Below the pieces are notes generated by a model. It was not told the DNA's origin. It worked only from the letters and a program-made list of their open reading frames with translations, and searched no databases. From Nocardioides sp. PD653-B2 (lineage in GTDB: Bacteria > Actinomycetota > Actinomycetes > Propionibacteriales > Nocardioidaceae), in assembly GCF_002117935.1 (NCBI RefSeq), contig NZ_BDJE01000017.1:62001-126000 (forward strand): a stretch of 64,000 nucleotides of DNA. Reading direction: 5' to 3'. Position 1 is the first letter of the stretch. Each line of letters begins with the position of its first letter. Both the position numbers and the translations under genes were made by a program. Positions 8,554 to 16,504 of the stretch are shown in pieces.

Positions 8554-10569
8554 GTGGGGGTGGAGATGCCGGGCGACCGGAAGCAGCAGCATGCGCTGGT
8601 GAACCCTGGGACAGCCGTTGGGCTGGCCGGGGTCATCGTCGTGCTCGCGGTGCTCTCGTCCCTTCCGGCGGGTGAGGCCCCGGGCTACGTCGACGTCTAC
8701 CCGGCCGGCGGCCTCCCGATCCTGTGGCTGCTCGTGCGCGGCGCCCGCGTCGTCAGCGTCGACACGGCTGTGCTGGCTGTGGTCCTCTTTGGCAGCAACC
8801 TGCTGGCCGGCTCGGACCCCGACGTCGCTGGGACGTTCGCGGTCGCGAACATCCTCCAGACCGTGCTCGCCGTGCTGCTGCTGCGGCGCTGGTGCCCGCA
8901 GATGTGGGGCTGTGGGGGAGCGGAGCCCCTGGACCGGCCGCGGGTGCTGGCCAGGTACGGCGCCGCGCTGGTGCTGGCCACGGCGGTCGGTTCGGCTGTG
9001 GCCATGACCGGTGTGGTCGCGGTCGAGGCCCACTCGACGTCCCTGGCCGGCCTGCTCTGGTTCGGGCGCAACCTCTGCAGCGCGCTGATCGTCGTCACCC
9101 TCGGTCTTCTGCTCGGCCAGCGGGCGTCCGCACCCCGACCCCGGCCGCGCCTGCTCGGTGACGCGGGCGTCGTCGAGCTGGTCGCGGCGACGGCGTTCAC
9201 CGTCGGGATGTACGCCGTGGCCTTCTCCTTCGACGACCTGCCGCTGGCCTTCCCGCTCCTGGCCGCCACGGTGTGGTTCGGGCTGCGGTTCTCCACGGTG
9301 CTGAGCGGCGCCCACTCGTTCCTGGTCGGTGTCGTCACGATGACCCTGACCGTCATGGACATCGGCCCGTTCGCCGCCGTCGAGCGACTCGACCTGGGCT
9401 ATCTCCTGGCCGAGTTCTACGTCGCCACGATCGTGATCACCGGCCTCGGCCTCTCGACCGGGCGCGACGAGCGACACGCGCTCGCGGCCGAGCTGCGCCG
9501 TACGGAGGAGGACGCGGTCTACCAGGCGAGCATCCGCGACGCCGTGATCGGGTCGATCAACGAGGGTCTGCTCGTCGTCGACGAGTCGGGCGAGCTGCTG
9601 GTCCACAACGACGCCGCCGCCCGCATGCTGGGCGCGGCGGAGGGGCCACTGACCACGGAGTCGCGCCTCGTGCTGACCACGTGGTGGGCCGACGGCTTCC
9701 AGATGGGCGACGAGGACAAGCCGACCGTCCGCGCCCTCCGGGGCGAGGCGGTCCATGACGCCGAGGTGGTCGTCCAGGTCGCCGACGTGGGCGACCGGGT
9801 GCTGAACGTGTCCGCGATCCCGCTGCCGCGTGACGTGGTCCGGGGCCGGGCTCGGGCGCTGGTGCTCTTCCGCGACGTCACCACCGAGCTCGCCCACCGC
9901 GAGGAGCTCGCGGCGTTCGCCGGCGTCGTCGCCCACGACCTCCGCAACCCGCTCGCGGCCATCGACGGCTGGACGGAGATGATCGCCGACGAGCTGGACG
10001 CCGGGGCGCTGGACGCCCAGCTCGCCCAGGAGTTCGTGTCCCGGGTGCGATCGTCGTCGCGGCGGATGCGCGAGCTGATCAAGGACCTGCTCGCCCACGC
10101 CACCAGCAGTCAGCGCGACTTGGAGCTGAGTCGGGTGGACGTCACCCAGCTGGTCGAGGAGATCGCGGCCGCGCGGCACGCCGAGGGCTTCGTCAGCTGC
10201 TCGCCGATCCCTCTGGTGTCGGCTGACGGCGTGCTCGTGCGCCAGGTCCTCGACAACCTGATCGGCAACGCGCTCAAGTATGTCGCGCCCGGGGTGGAGC
10301 CCAAGGTCACCGTGCACGGGTGCCAGACCCTGCCGAACCTCGTGACCATCCAGATCGCCGACAACGGCATCGGGATCCCCGCAGGAGAGCGGGAGAAGAT
10401 CTTCGAAGAGTTCCACCGCGCCCACTACCGCGACTACGAAGGCAGCGGCCTCGGGCTCTCGATCGTGCGACGGATCATCACCCGGCACGACGGCACGATC
10501 ATGGCCCGCGCGAATCCCGCCGGTCAGGGCTCGGTCTTCGAGTTCACGCTCCCGTCGTACACCGACTGA
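8554..10569 (+). CDS. Membrane sensor histidine kinase (MASE1-like, PAS, HisKA, HATPase)
   Basis: 671 aa. The N-terminal ~310 residues hold about eight hydrophobic helices resembling the MASE1 sensor (YPAGGLPILWLLVRG, ATVWFGLRFS). A PAS domain follows (~325-440, AVIGSINEGLLVVDESGELLVHND). The dimerisation/phosphoacceptor helix has H461 in VVAHDLRNPLAAIDGW. The ATPase has N-box NLIGNALKYV, G1 ADNGIGIP and G2 GSGLGLSIVRR. No response regulator is adjacent, so it is an orphan kinase. Two in-frame GTGs (8554, 8560) and an ATG (8566) follow a G-rich AGGTGGGG. The first is used here but the start is uncertain by four codons. It converges with the STAS gene, 3 bp away. Confidence 0.9.
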   Translation: MGVEMPGDRKQQHALVNPGTAVGLAGVIVVLAVLSSLPAGEAPGYVDVYPAGGLPILWLLVRGARVVSVDTAVLAVVLFGSNLLAGSDPDVAGTFAVANILQTVLAVLLLRRWCPQMWGCGGAEPLDRPRVLARYGAALVLATAVGSAVAMTGVVAVEAHSTSLAGLLWFGRNLCSALIVVTLGLLLGQRASAPRPRPRLLGDAGVVELVAATAFTVGMYAVAFSFDDLPLAFPLLAATVWFGLRFSTVLSGAHSFLVGVVTMTLTVMDIGPFAAVERLDLGYLLAEFYVATIVITGLGLSTGRDERHALAAELRRTEEDAVYQASIRDAVIGSINEGLLVVDESGELLVHNDAAARMLGAAEGPLTTESRLVLTTWWADGFQMGDEDKPTVRALRGEAVHDAEVVVQVADVGDRVLNVSAIPLPRDVVRGRARALVLFRDVTTELAHREELAAFAGVVAHDLRNPLAAIDGWTEMIADELDAGALDAQLAQEFVSRVRSSSRRMRELIKDLLAHATSSQRDLELSRVDVTQLVEEIAAARHAEGFVSCSPIPLVSADGVLVRQVLDNLIGNALKYVAPGVEPKVTVHGCQTLPNLVTIQIADNGIGIPAGEREKIFEEFHRAHYRDYEGSGLGLSIVRRIITRHDGTIMARANPAGQGSVFEFTLPSYTD

Positions 10570-10572
10570 CGG

Positions 10573-10902
10573 TCACAGGACGGCGACCCGCTCCGGTCCG
10601 AGGTCGAAGAGGACGTCCAGGCCGGTCATCGAGCACAGCCACCGGAACTGCCGGCTCGTCTCGATGAATCCCATCGTCGCACTGTCTGCCTCGAGCGCGG
10701 CCACCGTACGGGCCAGGACGCCGAGGGCCGAGGCGTCCACGAAGGACACGGCGCCGACGTCGACCACGACGCGAGGACAACCGCTGTCGCGGATCGCTCG
10801 GAGCTCGCGCGACATGGTCCGGGCGGAGAAGATGTCCAGCTCACCGTGCGCGGTGAGCGTGATGGTCGGGGGACGGACTGAGGTGTTCAAGGTGAATTCC
10901 AC
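10573..10902 (-). CDS. STAS-domain anti-anti-sigma factor-like protein
   Basis: 109-aa single-domain STAS protein. The typical fold is visible: LTAHGELDIFSA, then VVVDVGAVSFVDASALGVLART with the phosphorylatable serine/threonine region (VDASALG), then a C-terminal amphipathic half. Such proteins bind a partner anti-sigma kinase and release a sigma factor when dephosphorylated. No partner kinase or sigma gene is adjacent, although the neighbouring histidine kinase gene converges on it. Confidence 0.85.
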   Translation of the reverse strand: MEFTLNTSVRPPTITLTAHGELDIFSARTMSRELRAIRDSGCPRVVVDVGAVSFVDASALGVLARTVAALEADSATMGFIETSRQFRWLCSMTGLDVLFDLGPERVAVL

Positions 10903-10983
10903 GTTGCTTCGACGGTACGTCCGAAGTCGGGCCGCCGGTACACCCGATCGGGTCAGTCCTCACGGGAGCGCTCGGCCGTGGTT

Positions 10984-11121
10984 TCAGCGGCGTTTGTGCT
11001 GGTAGACGAGGATCGCGACGACGACGACCCCGATGACGACGACGAGGGTCTGTGCGGCGGTCAGGCCGAGCAGGAAGTGTCCGCCGCCCGGAGGGCGCCG
11101 GATCCGCACCGCGTCGACCAT
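10984..11121 (-). CDS. Small single-pass membrane protein (45 aa)
   Basis: Starts MVDAVRIRRPPGGGHFLLGL and ends with one hydrophobic helix (TLVVVIGVVVVAILVY) and a basic tail QHKRR. TACGGT ends 6 nt upstream of the ATG, the leaderless spacing used by several neighbours, which favours this start over an upstream one at 11166. Function unknown. The basic C-terminal end suggests a cytoplasmic tail. Confidence 0.6.
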   Translation of the reverse strand: MVDAVRIRRPPGGGHFLLGLTAAQTLVVVIGVVVVAILVYQHKRR

Positions 11122-11277
11122 GCCCCGACCGTACGCCGGACGACCTGAACCTCCAGATTCTCTCAAGCCTGCACCTTCTCGCAGCCGACCTGCCTACAGT
11201 CGTCGTGGACAAGGGAGCTGGCCCGAGGTCGTCGCTGCCCCCGGGCCAACTTCCTGTCCATCCAGGTCGGGGAGCCC

Positions 11278-11538
11278 TCAGCGGGAGAGATCGAGCCCGC
11301 GGTAGAGGTGCAGCTCGTCGCGGATCCGGTACGGCACCGGTCGACCGGCCGAGGCCAGCGCCGCGGCGTACGTCTCGAGCGCGGCCAGCAGGTCGCGCCG
11401 GGCGTCGATCGTCGAGGTGTGCCGCTTCATCGGGGCCGCCCGTTGGAGATCCAGGCGTGACCGGGCCTCGTGCACGTGCCGCAGCAACCCGTCGAGGTGC
11501 TGCTGGGACGGTTGGTCGGCTGGAGCGGGGTGAGCCAC
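11278..11538 (-). CDS. Hypothetical protein (86 aa)
   Basis: Helical, Arg-rich small protein that starts MAHPAPADQPSQQHLDGLL and ends with RPVPYRIRDELHLYRGLDLSR. The segment DARRDLLAALETYAAALASAGRPVP is amphipathic. No domain recognised. Coding is supported by a clean high-GC frame without stops and actinobacterial codon use. Confidence 0.6.
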   Translation of the reverse strand: MAHPAPADQPSQQHLDGLLRHVHEARSRLDLQRAAPMKRHTSTIDARRDLLAALETYAAALASAGRPVPYRIRDELHLYRGLDLSR

Positions 11539-11712
11539 GGGTCACGCCTTCGGAGACCGTCACACGCCGTGTCCGAGTGGGCGCGGCCCGGGCGGGTTCC
11601 GACCACCGTAACCCGTCCAGGTGTCCAACTGGACCAATCCCTCGGGCCCGGACGAGTAGGTTGGAGGCAATCACCTGCCGAGCCGGGCTCCTTCCCGGGC
11701 GACGACACCACG

Positions 11713-11844
11713 ATGATGGTGCTGCAGCTGGCTTCGGGGCGCCGCCTGCGACTGCTCGTCGTGCAGGGCGACACCGAACCGGTGGCCGCGCAGGCCGCGA
11801 TGGACGCGGCCGCGGCGGGGCAGGCGACCTCCGCGTCCGCCTGA
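11713..11844 (+). CDS. Possible small protein (43 aa)
   Basis: ATGATG start, then MVLQLASGRRLRLLVVQGD and an Ala-rich tail. No Shine-Dalgarno is seen. A TAGGTT element lies about 50 nt upstream (11659-11664). The stretch 11539-11712 holds no other supportable gene. Function unknown, and it could be spurious. Confidence 0.35.
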   Translation: MMVLQLASGRRLRLLVVQGDTEPVAAQAAMDAAAAGQATSASA

Positions 11845-11847
11845 GCC

Positions 11848-12078
11848 CTACGCCTCGGCGCTCCAGTGGAGCAGGAACCGTCCGACCCGAGGCTTCGGCG
11901 CGGCGGGGAGCCGCGACACGTCGACTCCGCAGCCCTGCCGGCACTCGCCCGACTCGGCCCGCCAGTCCGTCGCCGTCTGCGCGCCCGGTGGCCCGGAGCC
12001 GCGGTAGGTCACCAGCAGCGAGGTCTCACCGCACGACGGACAGTCGTCGAGCTGGTACCTGAAGAACTGGATCCCCAC
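11848..12078 (-). CDS. Small Cys-rich (zinc-ribbon-like) protein
   Basis: 76 aa beginning MGIQFFRYQLDDCPSCGE. Two cysteine pairs (CPSC near the N-terminus, CRQGC in the middle) could form one zinc knuckle. The rest is unstructured-looking and Pro-rich. No family recognised. It is oriented with the downstream minus-strand small genes but separated from them. Confidence 0.55.
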   Translation of the reverse strand: MGIQFFRYQLDDCPSCGETSLLVTYRGSGPPGAQTATDWRAESGECRQGCGVDVSRLPAAPKPRVGRFLLHWSAEA

Positions 12079-12147
12079 GGGTGGGCGGTACCCGCGACCC
12101 CACGCGGCACACGCTCCGGGCCCAGGTGGTTTGGTCCAGTACCTCCA

Positions 12148-12159
12148 GTTTCGCGAAAC
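12148..12159. promoter_or_regulatory. 12-bp perfect palindrome GTTTCGCGAAAC
   Basis: Lies in the 205-bp gap between the Cys-rich small gene and the BLUF gene. It is about 38 bp upstream of a TAGATT (12197-12202), which is itself followed by a terminator-like stem. It could be a dimeric regulator site. No regulator is assigned. Confidence 0.3.
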
Positions 12160-12208
12160 CTGCGGCGAAATCCGGTCAGCAGGCCGCCCGGCGTCCTAGA
12201 TTCATCTC

Positions 12209-12242
12209 GACCCCGCTGGTGACCCGAGACGCCAGCGGGGTC
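12209..12242. terminator. Terminator-like stem-loop
   Basis: GACCCCGCTGG (12209-12219) pairs perfectly with CCAGCGGGGTC (12232-12242) around a 12-nt loop. It is 41 nt beyond the stop codon of the BLUF gene and would end that minus-strand transcript. The plus-strand side continues ACTTCATTT, which could also serve a short plus transcript. Confidence 0.65.
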
Positions 12243-12283
12243 ACTTCATTTCCGTGCGCTCGGCACGAGGGTGAGACCCGCCG

Positions 12284-12766
12284 TCACCGCATGTTCTCCT
12301 TGAAGAGCCGCAGCAACTGGTACGCCGAGCCGGCTGCGTCTCCGAGGTCACGTCCGGACGGCTGCTGGAGGAACGAGGTGAAGCCGTCAATCTCGCGGAT
12401 CTCTTCGTGGCTGGCGTGGCGGAACCCCATCGTCCAGTCGGGGAAGGCCCGCGCGTCGATGCGCTCTCGCAGCAGCGTGAACACCCCGCGGTGTCGCGGG
12501 TCGCGGACGATCGACGCGAAGGTGCTGTCGACGGCCTCGTCGGGCCCCTCGAGGGTCTGGATGATGTTGCCCCCGCTGTAGAGGAGCATCCCGGTCAGAC
12601 CGAGTGCCTCGTTCTTCGGCCGGATCGTCGCGAGCATCTCGCCCAGGCGATGGACGTCGAGGTGTTCGCTGGCTGAGCTGACGTAGGTGAGGGACAGCAA
12701 GGTATCGAGCTCCGAGAGATAGACGCCGGGAGCGATCAGGTTACCTGCGTCTTTACCTTCGGGCAT
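12284..12766 (-). CDS. BLUF-domain blue-light sensor
   Basis: 160-aa protein consisting essentially of one flavin-binding BLUF domain. The photocycle residues are recognisable: Tyr28 in SLTYVSSA, Asn52 in KNEALGLTGMLLY, and Gln70 in NIIQTLEG. DWTMGF matches the conserved Trp/Met strand. Compared with typical BLUF proteins (Tyr near residue 8) it has about 20 extra N-terminal residues. No output domain is fused, so it would signal by protein-protein contact. No EAL or GGDEF partner is nearby. Confidence 0.88.
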   Translation of the reverse strand: MPEGKDAGNLIAPGVYLSELDTLLSLTYVSSASEHLDVHRLGEMLATIRPKNEALGLTGMLLYSGGNIIQTLEGPDEAVDSTFASIVRDPRHRGVFTLLRERIDARAFPDWTMGFRHASHEEIREIDGFTSFLQQPSGRDLGDAAGSAYQLLRLFKENMR

Positions 12767-13125
12767 GCGTGCTCCGCCCCGTTCCTGGCTACTGCGCTGT
12801 CAGCCGTCGCGTCGGGGTGATCTGTCACCACGGCGCGGCGCTCTCATGTCCACGCGGTTCGCGCGCATCCCGAAGTCGGAAGAACTCCTCGACGCCGCTC
12901 AGCCCACCCATTTCAAGGCGTTGCGGTCGGACGTGAACTCGTTGATGCGTTGGCCGATGCACTCCTCGGCGATGCCGGACGTCCGTGTCCAGCTCGCCTC
13001 GCCTCAGCAAAGGTTGGTATAAGGCGCGGCAACTCGAGGCGATGAAGGCAACGCGCTATAAGGATTGGGCCGGCGGCTGTCCGCCGGGAATGAAGAGATG
13101 TCTCTAGCCCCTCGAGGAGGTTGAA
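12767..13125. other. Intergenic stretch with a possible gene fragment
   Basis: No intact gene is supportable here. On the minus strand a ~35-codon stop-bounded segment ending at 12899 reads SGIAEECIGQRINEFTSD and looks coding, but it lacks a start and is probably debris. TATAAGG occurs twice (near 13019 and 13060). The left edge of the accessory zone lies about here. CTCGAGGAGGTTGAA before 13126 is the ribosome binding site of the next gene. Confidence 0.3.
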
Positions 13126-13596
13126 GTGCCTGCCAGCGTCGCGTTTCTTTCAGACCGCCTGACATCGGATCACAAGGCCGCCCTGCACCGTGCTCAGATC
13201 CTGATGGAGAACGACAAGGCGTGGACGGACTGGCTCGTCGATGCGGGCGTGCGTGGTGGACCTCTGCGTTCGATCATCCTGACGGTTGACGATCGAGAGA
13301 AGGTCCAGCGCTCGGTCCGTGGCGATGGCTTCAGCTACAAGGTCGACGCCGGCCGGATCGTTGACGCCGACCAGCGAGGCCAAGTCGTATCCGAGTGGCT
13401 GGCGATCCACGGCGAGATGTTCGACTACTGGGCCGAGAAGAAGGTGACGACACCGCACCCGCCGCTGCCCGATCCTGACGCCCAGTTGCCGGCAGAGGTT
13501 GAGGAGAGGCTCGCTGCGATGCGAGCCGACCAGATGCTCGAGGCGACGCACGATGACTATCTCGCCGAGCTCATAGACCAGGACGAGGAAGACTAA
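13126..13596 (+). CDS. Hypothetical protein (156 aa)
   Basis: Unrecognised soluble, acidic protein with GTG start preceded by GGAGG at 5-nt spacing. The first half reads MPASVAFLSDRLTSDHKAAL, and the C-terminus is strongly acidic (LAELIDQDEED). No domain identified. Lower GC than the flanking core genes, consistent with acquired DNA. It converges with the small minus-strand gene 3 bp away. Confidence 0.6.
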   Translation: MPASVAFLSDRLTSDHKAALHRAQILMENDKAWTDWLVDAGVRGGPLRSIILTVDDREKVQRSVRGDGFSYKVDAGRIVDADQRGQVVSEWLAIHGEMFDYWAEKKVTTPHPPLPDPDAQLPAEVEERLAAMRADQMLEATHDDYLAELIDQDEED

Positions 13597-13599
13597 GGG

Positions 13600-13782
13600 T
13601 CATTCCTCCAGTTGCAGGAGGATGACGGCGCTCCCGTCACCCTGAAGGGCGATCGATTGGTTGACCACCTTCGCGTGCCGTAGTTCTTGCTCAAAGATTG
13701 GCGAGAATGCGACGTCACGCTGGCCGCCACCTTGGGGGAGGCGGTCCTCAAGCACGTGGAGCATGACCAGTCGGAGTGCCAT
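13600..13782 (-). CDS. Hypothetical protein (60 aa), coupled to Cys-rich gene
   Basis: Starts MALRLVMLHVLEDRLPQGGG and ends VILLQLEE. Its ATG is only 6 nt after the stop of the Cys-rich gene upstream, which suggests co-translation. No family recognised. Confidence 0.5.
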   Translation of the reverse strand: MALRLVMLHVLEDRLPQGGGQRDVAFSPIFEQELRHAKVVNQSIALQGDGSAVILLQLEE

Positions 13783-13788
13783 GGCGGG

Positions 13789-14001
13789 CTAGCTCGTGTG
13801 GCACGCCGGCACGCAATGAGCGCAGCCGTCGACGTCCGTGTAGTAGCCCCTCGCAGCTTGGACTGCTGGTTGGCAGTTCGCGTGGTAGCCGAGGTCCTGG
13901 CGATTCGTTGAGGTGGGCAAGCAGCCCTTGGTTGAAGCGAGGTCGTGGACCTCGTGGTCTCCGTTTGACTGGGCGTTCTTGTTCACGCAGTAGTTGGGCA
14001 T
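13789..14001 (-). CDS. Small Cys/His-rich protein, MPNYCVNKNAQ family
   Basis: 70 aa beginning MPNYCVNKNAQSNGDHEVHD. Six cysteines occur in order: C5, one near the middle (GCLP), NCQPAV, then CAHC and ACHTS at the end. The YxVNxNAQxxGxHEVH start and the C-terminal CxxCxxxCHT end recur in a widespread actinobacterial small-protein family of unknown function that is common on mobile DNA. AAGGAGG lies 9 nt before the ATG. It looks like a metal-binding or disulphide-rich mini-protein. Confidence 0.75.
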   Translation of the reverse strand: MPNYCVNKNAQSNGDHEVHDLASTKGCLPTSTNRQDLGYHANCQPAVQAARGYYTDVDGCAHCVPACHTS

Positions 14002-14089
14002 TGGGATCGCCTCCTTGGCGGAGCACGCTAGACCCGTGTGACGCCAGTCACAACAGCAACAAGTCCCCTCCGCCGCTCTTCCCACTCTG

Positions 14090-14206
14090 GTGTCGAAGAC
14101 GACCCGCTTCCACTCGAGCATGGGGCCGCTGGTGATCCGGGCGCACGGTGACGGTGAGCTGCCGTGGGAGATCTCGACTGGATACGTCGGCCTGACGTCG
14201 CCCTGA
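14090..14206 (+). CDS. Possible micro-ORF (38 aa)
   Basis: GTG-started frame reading VSKTTRFHSSMGPLVIRAHG and ending YVGLTSP. The composition looks coding-like, but there is no Shine-Dalgarno and no family match known to me. It lies in the 381-bp gap between the Cys-rich gene and the toxin-antitoxin promoter. It may be a fragment. Confidence 0.25.
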   Translation: MSKTTRFHSSMGPLVIRAHGDGELPWEISTGYVGLTSP

Positions 14207-14328
14207 CGCATCCGCCGGTCACGTCGACCCATACTGGTCGGGGAGCGGGCACGTCCGTGCGATCCAGTCGGAGGCTCCCATCGGCCAGGTTAGAACATGC
14301 GTTCGAACGATTTGCCGGCAAGAGGTAT

Positions 14329-14366
14329 ATACGAACAGAACGAAAGGCATTACAATACTTTCGTAT
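14329..14366 (+). promoter_or_regulatory. Promoter/operator of the HTH-PIN toxin-antitoxin pair
   Basis: A good -10, TACAAT (14351-14356), lies inside nested inverted repeats. ATACGAA (14329-14335) mirrors TTCGTAT (14360-14366), and CGAAAG (14341-14346) mirrors CTTTCG (14358-14363). An autoregulatory antitoxin binding here would cover the promoter. AAGGAGGAGG (14369-14378) is the ribosome binding site. Confidence 0.6.
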
Positions 14367-14382
14367 CTAAGGAGGAGGCTGG

Positions 14383-14913
14383 ATGGTTGCCAAGGCGTTG
14401 GAACAGCACACGTACTTGCCCGAGGACAGGGCGGCTGAGGTGTTGAGCTTCCTTGATGCTCATGAGGCTGCTCGTGGAGCTAAGCCGTCCCCGCGCTACC
14501 TGCTTGCGGGTGCGGACGAGCACGACAGCATCGAGATCCCGGCTGGAATCCACGCGATATTGCGGCAGGTAGTGGCAGCGATGGAAGCTGGGAAAGCGGT
14601 CACGATTGCGCCCCAGAATCAACTACTGACTACACAGCAGGCGGCCGACATTCTCGGGGTCAGCCGCCCGACGGTGGTCAAGCTCATCGACGAAAGGATC
14701 TTGCCGGCGGATACGCCTGGCAAGCGTCGTCGGATGATCAAGCTTGACGACTTGCTCGAATATCGAGCCAAGCGGCGCGAGGACCAGTATCGGGCAATCC
14801 TGGAAACGGCGGTCGACTATGACGAGCCCGACGAAGATCCGGCCGTCATGACAGAACGTCTTCGGCGCGTGCGCGCAGAAGTCGCCGCCGAGCGGACTCA
14901 GGATCACATTTAG
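14383..14913 (+). CDS. HTH (excisionase-type) antitoxin of a PIN toxin-antitoxin pair
   Basis: 176 aa. The N-terminal half (~1-85) is helical. An excisionase/MerR-like HTH spans ~88-130 (LLTTQQAADILGVSRPTVVKLID, then a wing LPADTPGKRRRMIKLDDLLEY). The C-terminus is charged and probably wraps the toxin. This layout is the usual antitoxin partner of actinobacterial PIN-domain toxins, and the PIN gene starts 18 nt downstream. It likely represses its own operon via the inverted repeats upstream. Confidence 0.85.
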   Translation: MVAKALEQHTYLPEDRAAEVLSFLDAHEAARGAKPSPRYLLAGADEHDSIEIPAGIHAILRQVVAAMEAGKAVTIAPQNQLLTTQQAADILGVSRPTVVKLIDERILPADTPGKRRRMIKLDDLLEYRAKRREDQYRAILETAVDYDEPDEDPAVMTERLRRVRAEVAAERTQDHI

Positions 14914-14931
14914 GTCTGCGAGGATGGCGGC

Positions 14932-15504
14932 GTGTTTGCCGCCATCCTCGATACGAGCGTGCTCTGGCCGAACCTTCAGCGCGATTTCCTGCTGTCGATG
15001 GCGGTTGAGGGCCTCTATAGGCCGCTTTGGAGCGATGCAATTCTGGAGGAACTTCAGCGACACGAGGCTATTAAGTTAATGGATCGCGGGACGAGCCAGG
15101 ATGAAGCGACCGCCCGAGCAGCGAACCTCATCGAACTGATGCGTACTAACTTTGATGATGCGCTTGTACATGGGTGGGAAGGCCTAGTTGGCTCATACGG
15201 CCTGCCAGACCCTGATGACGAGCACGTGGTGGCGGCTGCGGTGGTCGGAGGGGCGGGCGCAATAGTCACGACAAACCTGAAGGACTTTCCCTCAGGAAAG
15301 GTCCCATTGGACATCCAGGTACTCGGGGCTGCGGAGTTCGCCGCGAACACTGCCGACGTTGACCCGGCTCGCGCAGCCGCGACCCTCCGGACGCTTTCCG
15401 ACCGGCACCTGAGGCCGCCCAGAACACCTCACGAGCTGTTGAAGACGCTGGCCGATCGCTACGGCATGGATGAGGTGGCCGAGATCATCGAGCCGATGTT
15501 GTGA
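14932..15504 (+). CDS. PIN-domain ribonuclease toxin
   Basis: 190-aa VapC-like toxin. Acidic metal-binding residues of the PIN fold are visible at D7 (AILDTSVLWPN), in the LWSDAILEEL helix, and in LPDPDDEHVVAAAVVGGAG followed by IVTTNLKDF. PIN toxins cleave tRNA or rRNA when the antitoxin decays. GTG start, 18 nt after the antitoxin stop. The C-terminal ~50 residues (RTPHELLKTLADRYGMDEV) exceed the minimal PIN domain, as in this subfamily. Appears intact. Confidence 0.85.
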   Translation: MFAAILDTSVLWPNLQRDFLLSMAVEGLYRPLWSDAILEELQRHEAIKLMDRGTSQDEATARAANLIELMRTNFDDALVHGWEGLVGSYGLPDPDDEHVVAAAVVGGAGAIVTTNLKDFPSGKVPLDIQVLGAAEFAANTADVDPARAAATLRTLSDRHLRPPRTPHELLKTLADRYGMDEVAEIIEPML

Positions 15505-15517
15505 CGCTTCGAAGCGA

Positions 15518-16348
15518 TCACCTTGGCTCCGGAGAGTTCTCGTTCGTCAGCCCGCCTTTCGGCATCTGAAGTATGGTCCGCGTCTCGCCGGCCCGGTGCG
15601 CGTTCCATGCCCGGATCGTCATAGCAAGGCCCTCGGTCTCGTTGATCCGGCCCCCGCGCACGCGTAGCCGGGTGATCCGGCCTCGGAGCTGTGCGATCGG
15701 GTCGCTGCTCGCGATGCCGTCGCCGTCCGACACGCGCATGAGGAACCAGCTCGCGTCTTCGGCGTCGAGCTTCGCGAACAGGAAGTGGCACAGCCCGTAG
15801 ACCGACGCCGGCAACGACTCCCGCGACGCCAGCCGGGACGCCAGGTCCGCGGACGGGCGGATCTCGGGGTTCTGCTCGAGGAAGGCGTTCATCTCGAGCG
15901 GGGTCGGTCGTATGGCGCCAGTGTTGGTGCGCATCCCGCGTTCCCACATCACCGCACGCCGGGCGACCGCGGCCAGGATGCTGGTGTTGTCCTCACCTTG
16001 GAGCTTGAGCGCGTCGGAGTACTACCTCTTCGCGCCGGCATCCACGGTCGGCATGACGTCAGGGGAGAGGCCGCGAACCACGACCATCGGCACCGTGGCG
16101 CCGGACATGATGATCGCTTTCAAGCGGTGCTGACCGTCGAACAGGTGACCGTCGGCCGAGAACTTCACCGTCTCCCCATTGAGAGCCCAGCGCTCGGCTG
16201 ACATGTCCCGGGTGTACCCGTCGACCACAGAGCGGCGCAGGTTTCGGTTGTTCGGGTTTTTCGACAGCCAAGACTCAGCGAGCTCAGGGGAGACCTCAAC
16301 GATCTCCACGGTCGGCGCAGGTCTCGTTCGAGATTTAACTTCTTTCAC
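15518..16348 (-). pseudogene. ParB/sulfiredoxin-like mobile-element protein with in-frame amber
   Basis: A single frame of ~276 codons is interrupted only by TAG at 16022-16024 (after ...TVDAGAKR, before YSDALKLQGEDN). The N-terminal part contains FDGQHRLKAIIMSGATVP, the G-x-H-R-L motif of ParB/sulfiredoxin-like folds. The C-terminal part continues with MWERGMRTNTGAIRPTP. The frame on both sides is identical, so the lesion is one nonsense codon, not an indel. Read conventionally it yields a 108-aa truncated protein. Such proteins are common in actinobacterial phages and ICEs. GTG start. Confidence 0.65.
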
Positions 16349-16504
16349 GGGTTGCTCTCTCTGGGCTGGGGCATCTTTCAGTAGACGCCGCGGTGAGGTG
16401 GGCCCCCGTACTTCCTTGCCGCGGTGTTGACCAAGTCAGCCCGCCTTGGATCGGCGGGCTGCACGGTGGGGAGCGGCCGGGGTTCAACGGGACTTCGTTG
16501 TCGA

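Noticed and set aside
12765-13022. 85-codon plus-strand ORF (MRAPPRSWLLRCQ...)
   Set aside because: No Shine-Dalgarno, biased composition, and the minus strand over the same region reads more like degraded coding sequence.
15785-16201. Plus-strand ORF over the ParB-like gene
   Set aside because: Shadow frame. The minus strand has the G-Q-H-R-L motif and a continuous frame apart from the amber codon.
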